64,000 bases of DNA from Limimaricola variabilis. GTDB lineage: Bacteria; Pseudomonadota; Alphaproteobacteria; Rhodobacterales; Rhodobacteraceae. The stretch's first letter is position 1. The number at the start of each line of letters is the position of its first letter. A program made the translations under genes and the position numbers. The stretch covers positions 1-64,000 of the forward strand of contig NZ_JACIBX010000006.1 in assembly GCF_014195545.1 (NCBI RefSeq), in the 5' to 3' direction. The notes beneath the pieces are model-generated. The model did not search any database and was not told the DNA's origin. It saw only the letters and a list, made by a program, of their open reading frames with translations. This document shows positions 27,907-36,764 of the stretch, in pieces.

Positions 27907-28611
27907 TCAGGGTCGCCGGAAGGTGAGGTAATGCGGCCGCCGACCCTCGCGCAGCGCCTTCTGCTCGTAGCGGGTCGAGGGCCAGTCGGCCCAAGCGGCG
28001 TCGTCGGGGTGATCGACACGCACGAATCCCGCCTGCGGCACCTCTTCGAGGGTCTGGCGGACGTAATCGGGAATGTCGGTCGCGACCCGGAATTCGGCTC
28101 CGGGCTTCAGCACCCGGAACAGCGGCTCCAGATGTTCCTGCGTGACGAAGCGGCGGCGGTGATGGCGCGCCTTGGGCCAGGGGTCAGGGTAGTTGAGAAA
28201 GGCCTTTTCGACGCTCGCATCGGGCAGCACGTCGAACAAGTCGCGTACGTCGCCCGGATGCACGGCGATGTTGTCCACCTCGGCATCGCGGATCTTGCCC
28301 AGCAGCATTGCCACGCCGTTGATGAAGGGTTCGGCCCCGATGATCGCGATGTCGGGGTAGCTCTTGGCCATGTGCACCAGATGCTCGCCGCCGCCGAAGC
28401 CCACCTCGAGCCAGAGCGGCTTGCCGCCGAAACGCGAGTCGAGATCGAGCTTCTCGCGATCGGGGTTCACGTCCCAATCGACCGGCCCCGGCGACAAGGC
28501 GTCGAGATCGTGCTCGAGATGCTCTTTCTGCGTTGGGCGCAGCGTCTTGCCGTGGATGCGGCCATAGAAATTGCGCCAGGGGGCGCCGGAGGGGTGCGAA
28601 CCTTTTTTCAT
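27907..28611 (-). CDS. trmB: tRNA (guanine-46-N7) methyltransferase
   Basis: A 234-residue SAM-dependent enzyme of the TrmB family. The SAM loop is WLEVGFGGGEHLVHMAK, followed by IGAEPFINGVA, NYPDPWPKARHHRRRFV (family signature) and the C-terminal TRYEQKALREG. It methylates G46 of tRNA variable loops. The ATG at 28611 starts MKKGSHPSGAPWRNFYGRI-, the usual alphaproteobacterial N-terminus. It lies downstream of metK, separated by a terminator. Confidence 0.94.
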   Translation of the reverse strand: MKKGSHPSGAPWRNFYGRIHGKTLRPTQKEHLEHDLDALSPGPVDWDVNPDREKLDLDSRFGGKPLWLEVGFGGGEHLVHMAKSYPDIAIIGAEPFINGVAMLLGKIRDAEVDNIAVHPGDVRDLFDVLPDASVEKAFLNYPDPWPKARHHRRRFVTQEHLEPLFRVLKPGAEFRVATDIPDYVRQTLEEVPQAGFVRVDHPDDAAWADWPSTRYEQKALREGRRPHYLTFRRP

Positions 28612-28696
28612 GGCTGGCGGGTTAGCGCGGGCGGCGCCGCCACGCAACATGCCGAACACCTCTGAGGCCGGGACGTCATGCCCGATCCGGAACGCG

Positions 28697-28726
28697 AAAG
28701 GGGCAGAGCGCCGGCCCTGCCCCTTT
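28697..28726 (-). terminator. Terminator hairpin after metK
   Basis: The inverted repeat AAAGGGGCAG / CTGCCCCTTT with a ten-base loop lies 43 bases after the metK stop. On the minus strand the stem ends in TTT, so it can work as a terminator for metK, although the T tract is short. Confidence 0.65.
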
Positions 28727-28769
28727 GTCATTTCAAGAACCGCGACGGGCCAACCGCCGGGCGCGGGAG

Positions 28770-29951
28770 CTAGAGCCCGCGCTTGAGCGCCTCGGCCAGA
28801 TCGGTCCGCTCCCAAGAGAAGCCGCCATCCGCCTCGGGCGCGCGGCCGAAATGGCCATAGGCCGCCGTGCGGGCATAGATCGGGCGGTTGAGCCCGAGAT
28901 GGGTCCGGATGCCGCGCGGCGTCAGGTCCATCGCCTGCGCCACCGCCCGCTCGATCTCGGCGTTCGAGACCTCGCCGGTGCCATGGGTGTCGGCATAGAT
29001 CGACAGTGGCCGGGCTACGCCGATGGCATAGGACAGCTGGATCGTGCAGCGCTCGGCCAGACCGGCGGCGACGACGTTCTTGGCGAGGTAGCGCGCGGCA
29101 TAGGCGGCTGAGCGGTCGACCTTGGTCGGATCCTTCCCCGAGAAGGCACCGCCGCCATGCGGCGCCGCGCCGCCATAGGTGTCGACGATGATCTTGCGGC
29201 CCGTCAGACCCGCATCGCCATCCGGCCCACCGATGACGAACTTGCCCGTGGGGTTCACCCACCATTCGGTCTTGTCGGTGATCCAGCCCTGCGGCAGCAC
29301 GTCGCGGATGTAAGGCTCGACGATGGCGCGGATGTCGGCGCTGGTTTGACCCTCGTCGGAATGCTGGGTCGACAGCACGATCGAGGTTGCCTCGACCGGC
29401 ATGCCGTTCTCGTAGCGCAGCGAGAGCTGGCTCTTGGCATCGGGGCGCAGCGTCGGCTCGGCGCCGGATTTGCGGACATCGGCGAGCCGCTTGAGGATCC
29501 GGTGCGCATAATGGATCGGCGCCGGCATCAGCTCGGGCGTTTCGCTGCAGGCATAGCCGAACATGATGCCCTGATCGCCAGCGCCTTCTTCCTTGCCCTC
29601 GGCGGCGTCCACCCCTTGGGCGATATGGGCCGATTGCGGATGCAGAAGGTTGGTCACCTCGACGTCGCGGTGGTGGAAGGCGTCCTGCTCGTAGCCGATG
29701 TCGCGGATGCAATCGCGCACGATCCCCTCGACCCCGCCCAGCACCTGCTCGAGCTTAGCCTGATCCTTGAGACCGATCTCGCCGCCGACCACGACGCGGT
29801 TGGTGGTGGCGAAGGTTTCGCAAGCCACCCGCGCCTCCGGCTCCTCGGCGAGCAGCGCGTCGAGCACGGCATCGGAGATCCGGTCGCAGACCTTGTCGGG
29901 ATGGCCTTCGGACACCGATTCGGAGGTGAAAATGTAGTTCTGGCGGGACAT
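28770..29951 (-). CDS. metK: S-adenosylmethionine synthetase
   Basis: A 393-residue SAM synthetase, joining methionine and [35 protein letters not shown] and [12 protein letters not shown] are the three family signatures. I choose the ATG at 29951 (MSRQNYIF): it has GGAG nine bases upstream, and that GGAG is part of the SAM/SAH riboswitch. The in-frame ATG five codons earlier lies inside the riboswitch and has no ribosome binding site. Regulation by the product SAM, or by SAH, at translation is expected. Confidence 0.97.
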   Translation of the reverse strand: MSRQNYIFTSESVSEGHPDKVCDRISDAVLDALLAEEPEARVACETFATTNRVVVGGEIGLKDQAKLEQVLGGVEGIVRDCIRDIGYEQDAFHHRDVEVTNLLHPQSAHIAQGVDAAEGKEEGAGDQGIMFGYACSETPELMPAPIHYAHRILKRLADVRKSGAEPTLRPDAKSQLSLRYENGMPVEATSIVLSTQHSDEGQTSADIRAIVEPYIRDVLPQGWITDKTEWWVNPTGKFVIGGPDGDAGLTGRKIIVDTYGGAAPHGGGAFSGKDPTKVDRSAAYAARYLAKNVVAAGLAERCTIQLSYAIGVARPLSIYADTHGTGEVSNAEIERAVAQAMDLTPRGIRTHLGLNRPIYARTAAYGHFGRAPEADGGFSWERTDLAEALKRGL

Positions 29952-29958
29952 GAAGAGG

Positions 29959-30004
29959 TGCTCCATTGAAATTCGCCCGACACGCCAGGAAGCCGTTGTG
30001 CCGG
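29959..30004 (-). promoter_or_regulatory. SAM/SAH riboswitch upstream of metK
   Basis: The minus-strand leader has P1 arms CCGGCAC and GTGTCGG around AACGGCTTCCTGGC, then a short linker to ATGGAGCA. GCTTC in the loop can pair with GGAGC, which contains the metK ribosome binding site, giving the pseudoknot of the SAM/SAH riboswitch class. That class is known from Rhodobacterales, mostly in front of metK. Ligand binding would hide the ribosome binding site and lower MetK synthesis. Match made by eye to the known consensus. Confidence 0.88.
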
Positions 30005-30017
30005 GAATCCGCCCCCG

Positions 30018-31541
30018 CTACGCCCCGGCCCGCCCCCGGTCAAGCCGATTTCGGCGCATGGCTGCCAGTCCCAGAAGCGCCAGCACGGCCAGCATAGGCG
30101 CGTCGCCCAGCCGCGCATAGGCGGGCGCGGCCCCGCGCGGCGGCAGCGGTGCGTCGATCGCCCCGGTCTCGCCCAGACCCAGCCGGGCGGTCACCCGGCC
30201 CCGCGCGTCGATCATCGCCGAGACACCGGTATTGGCAACGCGCGCCATCGGCATTCGCTGCTCGATCGCCCTGAGCCGTGCCAGCGCGAGGTGCTGGTAG
30301 GGGCCGGAGACGGTGCCGAACCAAGCGTCGTTGGTCATCAGGACCATCAGTCTCGGCCGCAGCGCCTCGGTAGCCGTGGCCGCGTTGACCTCGCGCGCAA
30401 AGATCCCCTCGTAGCAGATCAAGGGCAGCGCCAGCCCGATCCCCGGCACCGCGACCGGGTGCAGGCCGGGCCCCGGCGTGTAGCCGCCGCCCTCGCTGGC
30501 CGCCAATCCGTGGATGCCGAAGCGCGCGGCCCATTCGCCGAAGGGGACGTATTCGCCGAACGGCACGAGATGCGCCTTATCGTAGAGCGCCGCGATCTCC
30601 CCCGCCCCGTCCATGACGATGGCCGAGTTGTAGTAGCGCGCCGCCTCGCGACGCTGGATGCCGAGCATGACCGGCGCGCCGCGCGCAGCTGCCGCGCCCT
30701 CGGCCAGCGCATCGCCCGACTGGTCGAGAAGCCAGGGCAACGCCGTCTCGGGCCAAATCACGAGATCGGGAACGTCGCCCTGCCCGGTCAGCGACATCAA
30801 CCGCTGATGAAAGACTGGCAGCCAGTCCGGGTCCCATTTCAATGCCTGCACCGCGTTGGGCTGCACCAGCCGCACCACCGGCGCGCCTGGCCTCGGCGCC
30901 GGGGCCGGACCGGGGTCGAGCACGATCCAAGCCGCGAGGCAGGCCAGCGCCGGGATCGGCAGCGCGGCGCGCGCGCCGATCGCCAGCGCCGCCGCAGGCA
31001 AGCCCAGCGCGATCAATGACAGCAGCGGAGCGCCTCCCAGCGCGGCGAGCTGCGCCACCGGCGTATCGATGAACACATGCCCCGGCATCGCCCATGGAAA
31101 GCCGGTGAACACCACGCCGCGCGCCATTTCGAGCGCAACCCACAAGGCCACGAGCAGCGCGTCGCCGCGCCGATGCGCTGCGGCAAAGGCCACGCCCCAG
31201 AACACCGCCAACCCGCCGCAGAGCAGCACCACGGCAAAGGGCGCCATCCAGCCGTCGCGTGCGGCATCGACGAAGAAGGGCTCAACCACCCAGGAGAGCG
31301 CCAGGCCGAACCAGCCCGCGCCGAAGCCCCAGCCAGTGAGAAAGGCGCCGCGCCGGGTCGCCGCATGGCGGCGCAGCACGAGCACCAGCGCCAGGGCTGG
31401 CAGCGTCAGCCACCAAAGCCCCCATGGCGCCAGCCCCAGCGCCGCGAGCACACCGGCGAAACCGGCCAGCCCGGCGCGCGGCAAGGGGCGCGTCGCATGG
31501 TGCCGGACGGCCCGTCGGGCCGGCCGCAACGCGTCGTGCAT
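30018..31541 (-). CDS. lnt: Apolipoprotein N-acyltransferase
   Basis: A 507-residue inner-membrane enzyme with several N-terminal helices and a periplasmic nitrilase-like domain. The catalytic triad is visible: Glu in WPETALPWL, Lys in KAHLVPFGEY and Cys in LICYEG. It adds the third acyl chain to lipoprotein N-termini. The ATG at 31541 lies 4 bases after the CorC-like gene, placing it last in phoH-ybeY-corC-lnt. A further upstream TTG is possible. Confidence 0.94.
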   Translation of the reverse strand: MHDALRPARRAVRHHATRPLPRAGLAGFAGVLAALGLAPWGLWWLTLPALALVLVLRRHAATRRGAFLTGWGFGAGWFGLALSWVVEPFFVDAARDGWMAPFAVVLLCGGLAVFWGVAFAAAHRRGDALLVALWVALEMARGVVFTGFPWAMPGHVFIDTPVAQLAALGGAPLLSLIALGLPAAALAIGARAALPIPALACLAAWIVLDPGPAPAPRPGAPVVRLVQPNAVQALKWDPDWLPVFHQRLMSLTGQGDVPDLVIWPETALPWLLDQSGDALAEGAAAARGAPVMLGIQRREAARYYNSAIVMDGAGEIAALYDKAHLVPFGEYVPFGEWAARFGIHGLAASEGGGYTPGPGLHPVAVPGIGLALPLICYEGIFAREVNAATATEALRPRLMVLMTNDAWFGTVSGPYQHLALARLRAIEQRMPMARVANTGVSAMIDARGRVTARLGLGETGAIDAPLPPRGAAPAYARLGDAPMLAVLALLGLAAMRRNRLDRGRAGA

Positions 31542-31545
31542 CAAC

Positions 31546-32463
31546 TCAGCCTTCCGCGCTTTCCGGCAAACGAATGCGCAGCCGCTTGATCCGGCGCGGA
31601 TCGGCGTCGATCACCTCGAACTCGATCCCGGCCGGGTGCTCGATCACCTCGCCGCGGGCGGGCACGTGGCCGGCCAGCATAGAGACCAGACCGCCAAGGC
31701 TGTCGATCTCCTCCTCGTCGATCTCCTCGTGATCGGTGAGATCCATGCCGATCGCCCGCTCGAAAGTCTCGAGCGGCGTGCGCGCGAGCGCGAGCCAGAC
31801 GCCGGGCTTCTCGCGCAGGAAGCTCTGCGCCTCGTCGACGTCGTGCTCGTCCTCGATCTCGCCCACCACGGTCTCGATCAGGTCCTCGATGGTCACGAGC
31901 CCGTCGGTGCCGCCGTATTCGTCGATCACCAACGCCATGTGGATCCGCTCGGTCTGCATCTTCTGAAGCAGCACGCCGAGCGGCATCGAGGGCGGCACGA
32001 AGAGCAGCCGGCGCAGCATGTCGCGCAGGCTGAAATCCGGCCGCTCCGGCACGAAGCAGAACTTGAGCGCGAAATCCTTGAGGTTGACCAGCCCGATCGG
32101 CGTGTCGAGCGTGCCGTCGAAGACCGGGATCCGGGTCAGGCCGCTCTCGCGGAAAACCTCGACCAACTCCTCGAGAGGAATGGTGACCGGCACTGCGGTG
32201 ATGTCCGCCTTGGGCACCATCACGTCCTCGACCCGCATCCGACGCAGGTTGAGCATGCCCGGAACCGGCAGCACCTGAGCGAAGCCGCGCGGCGCCTCCA
32301 CCGGTGGCAGCTCGGCCTCGGCAGGGTTCAGCACCCCGATGATGCGGCTGAAGAAACCGCGTCCGCCGCCATTCTCGGCGGTGACGCTACTTGGCCCCTC
32401 GGGACCATCTCCGTCGCCGTCGCGGGCATGTCCCGCATCGGCCGTATCAAACGCGTCGCCCAT
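31546..32463 (-). CDS. CorC/HlyC-type CBS-domain protein
   Basis: A 305-residue cytoplasmic protein with two CBS motifs (about residues 70-190: [20 protein letters not shown] and [20 protein letters not shown]) and a C-terminal CorC/HlyC transporter-associated domain (about 220-300, with [12 protein letters not shown]). There is no membrane domain. The family is linked to magnesium and cobalt efflux (CorC) but the role is indirect. The start lies within the ybeY end, overlapping by 17 bases. Position between ybeY and lnt is the usual one. Confidence 0.88.
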   Translation of the reverse strand: MGDAFDTADAGHARDGDGDGPEGPSSVTAENGGGRGFFSRIIGVLNPAEAELPPVEAPRGFAQVLPVPGMLNLRRMRVEDVMVPKADITAVPVTIPLEELVEVFRESGLTRIPVFDGTLDTPIGLVNLKDFALKFCFVPERPDFSLRDMLRRLLFVPPSMPLGVLLQKMQTERIHMALVIDEYGGTDGLVTIEDLIETVVGEIEDEHDVDEAQSFLREKPGVWLALARTPLETFERAIGMDLTDHEEIDEEEIDSLGGLVSMLAGHVPARGEVIEHPAGIEFEVIDADPRRIKRLRIRLPESAEG

Positions 32464-33016
32464 CGTCTCCTTCCGGTGCTGCAATGGCATGAGCGGCATA
32501 TGGGTCTGCGATCCCCATTTTGCCAAGTGTTTCCGTCTCCAGACCTTCCATCAGCGCCGCATCCGCGTCGGTTTCGTGATCGAAGCCCAGCAAATGCAGG
32601 GTGCCGTGCACGAGAAGATGGCTGGCGTGATCGGCGAGACTCCGCCCGGCGGCCTCGGCCTCGGCGCGGCAGGTCTCGTAGGCGATGGCGATGTCACCCA
32701 GCTCGGTCGGACCCATGGGGTCGCGCCGGGGCGGAGACGGCCTGCTTCCAGGCGCAGCCGCCCCCCGCTCGTCGGAGGGCCAGCTCAACACGTTGGTAGG
32801 CTTGGGTTTGCCACGGAAGTCGGCGTTGAGATCGGCGATCCGCGCGTCTGAACAGCCCAGCAGGCTAATCTCGAAGCCGGAGGGGTCGAGACCGGCGCCG
32901 CGCAGCGCGGCGGCGCAGGCGGTCTCCGCCAGCGCTTCCAGCCCCACCGCCTCCCAGCGGTGATCCTCCAGCAGGCAGTCGACCAGCGGCGGCCGCGGGC
33001 GCTCAGGCCGCGCCAT
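32447..33016 (-). CDS. ybeY: Endoribonuclease YbeY
   Basis: A 189-residue metalloprotein with the zinc site HGTLHLLGFDH near residues 140-150. It matures 16S rRNA 3' ends and takes part in ribosome quality control. An insertion of about 25 Pro/Arg-rich residues (DERGAAAPGSRPSPPRRDPM) lies between LSWPSDE and GPTELGDI, longer than in E. coli. The ATG at 33016 overlaps the end of phoH by 14 bases. Confidence 0.93.
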   Translation of the reverse strand: MARPERPRPPLVDCLLEDHRWEAVGLEALAETACAAALRGAGLDPSGFEISLLGCSDARIADLNADFRGKPKPTNVLSWPSDERGAAAPGSRPSPPRRDPMGPTELGDIAIAYETCRAEAEAAGRSLADHASHLLVHGTLHLLGFDHETDADAALMEGLETETLGKMGIADPYAAHAIAAPEGDDGRRV

Positions 33017-33989
33017 CGGCTTCGTAGGCGTCGATGATCGCCGCGACCAGCGGGTGACGCACCACGTCCTTGGAGGTGAAGTAGTTGAAGCTGATCTTGG
33101 GGATGTTCTTGAGCAGACGCTCGGCGTCATGCAGCCCCGAGGTGACGCCGCGCGGCAGGTCGACCTGGCTGCGGTCGCCGGTGACGACCATGCGCGAGCC
33201 CTCGCCCAGACGGGTAAGGAACATCTTCATCTGCATCGTCGTGGCGTTCTGCGCCTCGTCGAGCACGACGAAGGCGCGGCTCAGGGTTCGGCCGCGCATG
33301 AAGGCCAGCGGCGCGATCTCGATCACCTTCTCCTCCATCATCTTGGAGGCCTGCTTGCCGGGCAGGAAGTCGTTCAGCGCATCGTAGAGCGGCTGCATGT
33401 AGGGATCGACCTTCTCCTTCATGTCGCCGGGCAGGTAGCCGAGCTTCTCGCCGGCCTCGACCGCCGGGCGGCTCAGGATGATCTTGTCGACATGCCCCTG
33501 CAGGAACATCGACACGCCCACCGCCACGGCGAGATAGGTCTTGCCGGTACCGGCCGGGCCGATGCCGAAGCACAGCTCGTTGTCGAACAGCGCGCGCACA
33601 TAGGCCTTCTGGGCCTCGGTCCGAGGCTCGACGAGCTTGCGACGGGTCTTGATCTCGATACGCTCGGCTGCCGGGTCGGCCTTGAACAGGTCGATCTGGT
33701 CGGCATCGACGGGTTCGGGCGCCGCCATCCGCAATTCACGGTCCACGTCACCGGGCTCGACCGGCCGGCCGGCTTCGAGCCGGGCATAAAGCGCGTTGAG
33801 CACTCGAGCCGCCTCCGTGCCCGAGTCGTCCTCGCCGATCACGGAGAGCCGATTGCCGCGCCGCAGGATCTGCACCCCCAGCCGCTCCTCGATCGCCGCG
33901 ATGTGCCGGTCATGCTCACCGCACAGATCTATCAGAAGGAAATTGTTCGGAAACTCGAGAACGGTCTCGGTCGGGGTGGCGATGGACAA
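33003..33989 (-). CDS. phoH: PhoH-like ATPase
   Basis: A 328-residue PhoH family protein with an N-terminal KH-like region and a P-loop ATPase: Walker A GPAGTGKTYLAV, Walker B VVLDEAQN, and GDRSQVDL. The likely start is a TTG at 33989 (LSIATPTETVLEFP), six bases after GGAG; the frame is open to an ATG at 34085, but that part reads as arginine-rich junk. The protein pairs with YbeY in RNA metabolism; its biochemical role is not settled. Confidence 0.85.
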   Translation of the reverse strand: MSIATPTETVLEFPNNFLLIDLCGEHDRHIAAIEERLGVQILRRGNRLSVIGEDDSGTEAARVLNALYARLEAGRPVEPGDVDRELRMAAPEPVDADQIDLFKADPAAERIEIKTRRKLVEPRTEAQKAYVRALFDNELCFGIGPAGTGKTYLAVAVGVSMFLQGHVDKIILSRPAVEAGEKLGYLPGDMKEKVDPYMQPLYDALNDFLPGKQASKMMEEKVIEIAPLAFMRGRTLSRAFVVLDEAQNATTMQMKMFLTRLGEGSRMVVTGDRSQVDLPRGVTSGLHDAERLLKNIPKISFNYFTSKDVVRHPLVAAIIDAYEADGAA

Positions 33990-34122
33990 GCAGAACTCCT
34001 CATGCCGGGTGGCGCCGATGGACCCCCCGATGGTCGCAATTCGCGGCGGGCCGCGCAAGCGGATCAGGCGAGCTATGGCAATCAACGCGCGGCGCGATGC
34101 GCGGTTTCCCCGATGCCATGCG

Positions 34123-34149
34123 AAAAAGGCCGCGCCTTGCGGCGCGGCC
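34123..34149 (-). terminator. Rho-independent terminator before phoH
   Basis: GGCCGCGCC and GGCGCGGCC around a TTGC loop, followed on the minus strand by TTTTT. It ends the OmpA-lipoprotein transcript 27 bases after the lipoprotein stop, so phoH has its own promoter in the 130 bases before its start. Confidence 0.92.
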
Positions 34150-34175
34150 CCTTGGATTTCGCCCGTTATGCGGGC

Positions 34176-34475
34176 TCAGAGCGGATCGGGGATCGGGGAG
34201 CCGGATTTGAACGGCCCGACCACGACGTTGGGCTGCGCCACGCCCGAGCAGACCGGAAGCCCGTCCGGCGTCAGGCGCTCGGACATGTAGCCCTCGACAC
34301 CGTCATCGATGATCCAGTGATCGCAGCCATCCGGGTCGACCCAGATACCCGCCACCATGGTCGACAGGTCATGCGAGTTGATGCCCCGGTCGACGGTCTT
34401 GTCCGGACCGATCGGGGCGCAGGCAGCGGTGGCGCCGAGCAGGCCGAGGATCGCGAAGCTCTTGGAAATCGTCAT
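34176..34475 (-). CDS. Small probable lipoprotein with DPDGC module
   Basis: A 99-residue exported protein. The N-terminus MTISKSFAILGLLGATAAC looks like a lipoprotein signal with Cys19, though the residue three before the cysteine (Thr) is not ideal. Residues 44-76 (IWVDPDGCDHWIIDDGVEGY through DGLPVC) match the module in the OmpA-like protein directly upstream, with about 21 of 33 positions identical. No known function. It lies 11 bases after that gene. Confidence 0.78.
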   Translation of the reverse strand: MTISKSFAILGLLGATAACAPIGPDKTVDRGINSHDLSTMVAGIWVDPDGCDHWIIDDGVEGYMSERLTPDGLPVCSGVAQPNVVVGPFKSGSPIPDPL

Positions 34476-34486
34476 GTTCGTGCTCC

Positions 34487-35050
34487 TCAACGCAGGCAAT
34501 AGACTTCGACGCGGCGGTTGGCCTGCATCCCGGCGGCGGTGGCGTTCGACGCCTTGGGCTTGCGCTCGCCAAAGCCGCGCACATCGACCACGCGGGCACC
34601 CACCTCCTGCGCCACCTGCGCCACCGCGCGGGCGCGGTTGTCGGACAGGGTGATGTTGTACTCGTCGCTCGCGCGGCTGTCGGTATGACCGTAGATCAGG
34701 AAGCCGAAGGCGTTGGCCCGGGTGAAGAACTGGCGCAGCCGGGCGCGGCCGGCGGCCGAAATGTGCCATTTGTCGGTGGCGAATAGCGTGTCGGTCGGCA
34801 CCACGCCGCAGATCTCCGAGCGATGGCAGACCGGCGAGCCGTCGCGCAGGCGGCGCGGCCCCATGAACCCCTCGGCGCCGTCATCCATTGCCCAGTGCTC
34901 GCACCCGTCGGGATCGATCCAGATGTTGGGCGTGTAGCGTTCGGCGGGGATGATCCGCGGATCCTGCGCCAGCGCCGGCGCGCTCAGCGACCCGAATGCC
35001 AGCGCGGCCACCACGATCCCCCCGGCCGCGGCGCGCAACTTTTCCGTCAT
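34487..35050 (-). CDS. OmpA-family protein with N-terminal DPDGC module
   Basis: A 187-residue secreted protein. The signal peptide ends near ALA-Q (residue 28). Residues 43-75 carry IWIDPDGCEHWAMDDGAEGF through DGSPVC, shared with the next gene. The C-terminal half is an OmpA/MotB peptidoglycan-binding domain (FLIYGHTDSRASDEYNITLS, then LSDNRARAVAQ and RRVEVYCL). It is expected in the periplasm, tethered to peptidoglycan. It has several cysteines that could form disulfides. Confidence 0.85.
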   Translation of the reverse strand: MTEKLRAAAGGIVVAALAFGSLSAPALAQDPRIIPAERYTPNIWIDPDGCEHWAMDDGAEGFMGPRRLRDGSPVCHRSEICGVVPTDTLFATDKWHISAAGRARLRQFFTRANAFGFLIYGHTDSRASDEYNITLSDNRARAVAQVAQEVGARVVDVRGFGERKPKASNATAAGMQANRRVEVYCLR

Positions 35051-35328
35051 GAATGAGGCCACTTGTTCCGATCCTTCCCGAACTTCTGACGCGATGATCT
35101 CCACCTTGGCAGCCGGGCGGAGATCGGCTGGATCCAAGTGTTAATGCGGATCAGGGCTTTGGGAAGGCCTCGGCATGAAATTGCCGATACTAGATGCAAC
35201 AGTGGAGGCTGATTAAAGGGAATTGTCCTTCAAGCTGCGACGCGAAGGCTCGAAACGCCCGATCCGGGCGTCTGCCACGCCTCGATTCTGCCGCAATCCT
35301 GCTGTGGCGAAACCGATTCCCTGCGGGC

Positions 35329-36657
35329 TCAGTCGATCAGCGTTCCAGCCAGCGAGTTCGGCCCCGATGCGGTGATCCGCACACGCGCGATCTCGCCGCG
35401 CAGGCTTTCGGGCGCCTCTACATGCACCGCGAAGAGATGCTCGGACTTGCCGACCATCTGGCCGGGCAGCCGTCCCGTCTTCTCGAACAGCACGGTGGTT
35501 TCCTGGCCGACCATCGCCTCCTGCGCCGCGCGCTGCTGCTCGCCCAGAAGGCCCTGCAGCCGCTGCAGCCGCGTGTCCATCACCTCCGGCGCCACCTGCG
35601 TCTTGCGCTCGGCGGCAGGCGTGCCGGGGCGCGGCGAATACTTGAATGAGAAGGCCGAGCCGTAGCGGACCTCCCGCACCAGATCCATCGTCGCGTCGAA
35701 ATCGGCATCGGTCTCGCCGGGAAAGCCCACGATGAAATCTGAGGTCAGCAGGATGTCGGGGCGCGCCGCACGGATCCGCTCGATCAGGCGCAGATACTGC
35801 TCCGCGGTGTGCTTGCGGTTCATCGCCTTGAGGATGCGGTCCGAGCCCGACTGCACCGGCAGGTGCAGATAGGGCATCAGCTTCGCCTCGTTCCCATGCG
35901 CCGCGATCAGCGCCTCGTCCATGTCGTTGGGATGGGAGGTGGTGTAGCGGATCCGCTCAAGCCCATCGATCTGCGCGAGTTGACCGACCAGCGCCGCGAG
36001 TCCGCCTTCCGCGCCGTCGAGATCGCCGTGCCATGCGTTGACGTTCTGGCCCAGCAGGGTGATCTCGCGCACCCCCGCCTCGACCAGCCCGCGCGCTTCG
36101 GCGACGATCCGCGCCGCCGGACGGCTGACCTCGGCGCCGCGGGTATAGGGCACCACGCAGAAGGCGCAGAACTTGTCGCAGCCCTCCTGCACGGTCAGGA
36201 AGGCCGTCGGGCCGCGCTTGGCCTTGGGACGGGTCTTCAGCGTCTCGAACTTGTCGTCCTCGGGAAACTCGGTGTCGACGGCGCGACCGCCCTGCCCGAC
36301 CCGGGCTTCCATCTCGGGCAGCCGATGGTAGCTCTGCGGCCCCACAACGAGGTCGACCAGCGGCATGCGGTTGAGGATCTCCTCGCCCTCGGCCTGCGCC
36401 ACGCAGCCCGCGACACCGATCTTCAGCCCGGGCTTCGCCTCCTTGAGCGGCCGCAGCCGGCCGAGATCGGAATAGACCTTCTCGGCGGCCTTCTCGCGGA
36501 TGTGGCAGGTGTTGAGCAGCACCATGTCGGCCTCGTCGGCCACCTCGGTGGTGACGTAGCCGGACGCGCCCAGCGCCTCGGCCATGCGCTCGCTGTCATA
36601 GACGTTCATCTGACAGCCATAGGTCTTGATGAAGAGCTTCTTGGGCGCCTGGTCCAT
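35329..36657 (-). CDS. miaB: tRNA-2-methylthio-N6-dimethylallyladenosine synthase
   Basis: A 442-residue radical-SAM methylthiotransferase. The N-terminal MTTase domain has CQMN and further conserved Cys in NTCHIREKA and GCVAQAEG; the radical SAM cluster is CDKFCAFC; a TRAM domain ends the protein. It methylthiolates i6A37 in tRNAs. The ATG at 36657 has GAGG nine bases upstream. It is first of the leftward run towards phoH, with 278 bases to the OmpA-like gene. Confidence 0.96.
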   Translation of the reverse strand: MDQAPKKLFIKTYGCQMNVYDSERMAEALGASGYVTTEVADEADMVLLNTCHIREKAAEKVYSDLGRLRPLKEAKPGLKIGVAGCVAQAEGEEILNRMPLVDLVVGPQSYHRLPEMEARVGQGGRAVDTEFPEDDKFETLKTRPKAKRGPTAFLTVQEGCDKFCAFCVVPYTRGAEVSRPAARIVAEARGLVEAGVREITLLGQNVNAWHGDLDGAEGGLAALVGQLAQIDGLERIRYTTSHPNDMDEALIAAHGNEAKLMPYLHLPVQSGSDRILKAMNRKHTAEQYLRLIERIRAARPDILLTSDFIVGFPGETDADFDATMDLVREVRYGSAFSFKYSPRPGTPAAERKTQVAPEVMDTRLQRLQGLLGEQQRAAQEAMVGQETTVLFEKTGRLPGQMVGKSEHLFAVHVEAPESLRGEIARVRITASGPNSLAGTLID

Positions 36658-36764
36658 CGCGGCCATCCTCTGCGAGATCAGGGGCGCGGTGTAGGCCAAA
36701 GCCCGGCATCTTGCAATGTCGGCCCGGCCCGGCCATCCCTGTCGGAACGGCAAGAGGGGCGGCG

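Noticed and set aside
29949-29966. Upstream ATG for metK (MEHLF start)
   Set aside because: It lies within the SAM/SAH riboswitch and has no ribosome binding site, whereas the next ATG has GGAG at the right distance.
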